From assembly GCA_934234005.1 (NCBI GenBank), contig CAKQHC010000102.1, positions 1 through 5,160 on the forward strand: a stretch of 5,160 nucleotides of DNA, in the 5' to 3' direction. The DNA comes from an uncultured Methanomassiliicoccales archaeon. Lineage in GTDB: Archaea; Thermoplasmatota; Thermoplasmata; Methanomassiliicoccales; Methanomethylophilaceae. Of the stretch, positions 5,091 to 5,160 are shown in pieces. Both the position numbers and the translations under genes were made by a program. The notes under the pieces are model-generated. The model searched no databases. It worked only from the letters and a program-made list of their open reading frames with translations, and was not told the origin of the DNA. How positions within the stretch are numbered: the stretch's first letter is position 1; each line of letters opens with the position of its first letter.

Positions 5091-5159
5091 CGTGTTGTGA
5101 ACCAACATGTGTTTCAAATCGAATCAATACATGCACCCGGCCTGAGTTCCAGAACCGGG
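5091..5159 (+). other. Hairpin-rich start of an unidentified transcript (cut by window end)
   Basis: Downstream of the predicted start site, CGTGTTG (5091-5097) pairs with CAACATG (5103-5109) with one G-U pair around TGAAC. CCCGG (5136-5140) pairs with CCGGG (5155-5159), with CTG/CAG inside (5142-5144 with 5150-5152). No reading frame stays open here: the ATG at 5107 stops after 12 codons. It is either a long 5' leader or the beginning of a non-coding RNA; the window ends before this can be decided. Confidence 0.35.
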
Positions 5160-5160
5160 G

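Larger units (their letters stand above)
4804..5160. other. Non-coding intergenic region right of rpoD
   Basis: No convincing gene is seen on either strand over 357 nt. The contents, left to right, are: the operon terminator, AT-rich sequence (4829-4853), a dyad enclosing a T9 tract, a short GC-rich hairpin (4920-4936), an AT-rich inverted repeat (4982-5005), a promoter with a second inverted repeat (5051-5085), and a hairpin-rich start of an unidentified transcript. The density of dyads suggests a regulatory region for a gene or RNA beyond the right edge. Confidence 0.7.

Noticed and set aside
1..5160. CRISPR array, insertion sequence, toxin-antitoxin or defence genes
   Set aside because: No regularly spaced repeats, transposase motifs, target duplications or small paired genes are present; all sizeable frames are explained by core genes.

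Overview
The window is archaeal and carries ordinary core genes. The organism is most likely a mesophilic euryarchaeon of the Thermoplasmata/Methanomassiliicoccales type. The evidence for an archaeon is direct: a type II methionine aminopeptidase, ribosomal proteins S13, S4 and S11 of the archaeal/eukaryotic form in the archaeal order S13-S4-S11-RpoD, an archaeal RNA polymerase subunit D, a leucine tRNA with no encoded CCA, and TATA-box promoters. The placement within archaea is an inference from overall sequence character, base composition and gene order, and is not proven.

Left block (1-2161, + strand): three tightly overlapping genes read rightward. They are a metallo-beta-lactamase (MBL)-fold hydrolase cut by the window edge, a single-domain YrdC/Sua5 threonylcarbamoyl-AMP synthase (tRNA t6A synthesis), and methionine aminopeptidase (N-terminal Met removal). 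The overlaps of 14 and 7 nt point to one translationally coupled transcript, and two of the three genes serve translation. The first gene appears to have lost its reading frame near position 30: the conserved N-terminal residues are split between two frames.

Middle (2162-2476): a class II tRNA-Leu(CAA) follows 33 nt after the map stop, with a TATA-like element just behind that stop and a T7 tract downstream. A second TATA-like box at 2332-2339 should drive the ribosomal operon. It would produce a leader of about 110-120 nt, long for an archaeon, with at least three hairpin domains and competing pairings.

Right block (2477-4803, + strand): rps13, rps4, rps11 and rpoD are separated by 1-12 nt, each with a purine-rich Shine-Dalgarno sequence, and clearly form one operon. 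S13, S4 and S11 belong to the small ribosomal subunit. RpoD is the alpha-like assembly subunit of RNA polymerase. It keeps the region that binds [4Fe-4S] clusters in some archaea but has lost nearly all the ligand cysteines there. The block ends with a UUCG-capped hairpin followed by a T-rich tract. rpl18e, the usual next gene in many archaea, does not follow within the window.

Far right (4804-5160): non-coding. It holds the terminator, a second T9 tract inside a dyad, two operator-like inverted repeats (4982-5005 and 5064-5085, both with 8-nt spacers) and a good archaeal promoter at about 5051-5064 with one inverted repeat directly downstream of the TATA box. The gene or RNA it controls lies beyond the window; the last 70 nt are hairpin-rich and have no open frame. 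I see no CRISPR array, insertion sequence or clearly new multi-gene system. The most interesting items are the ribosomal leader, the regulated promoter at the right edge, the cysteine-depleted RpoD and the broken MBL gene.
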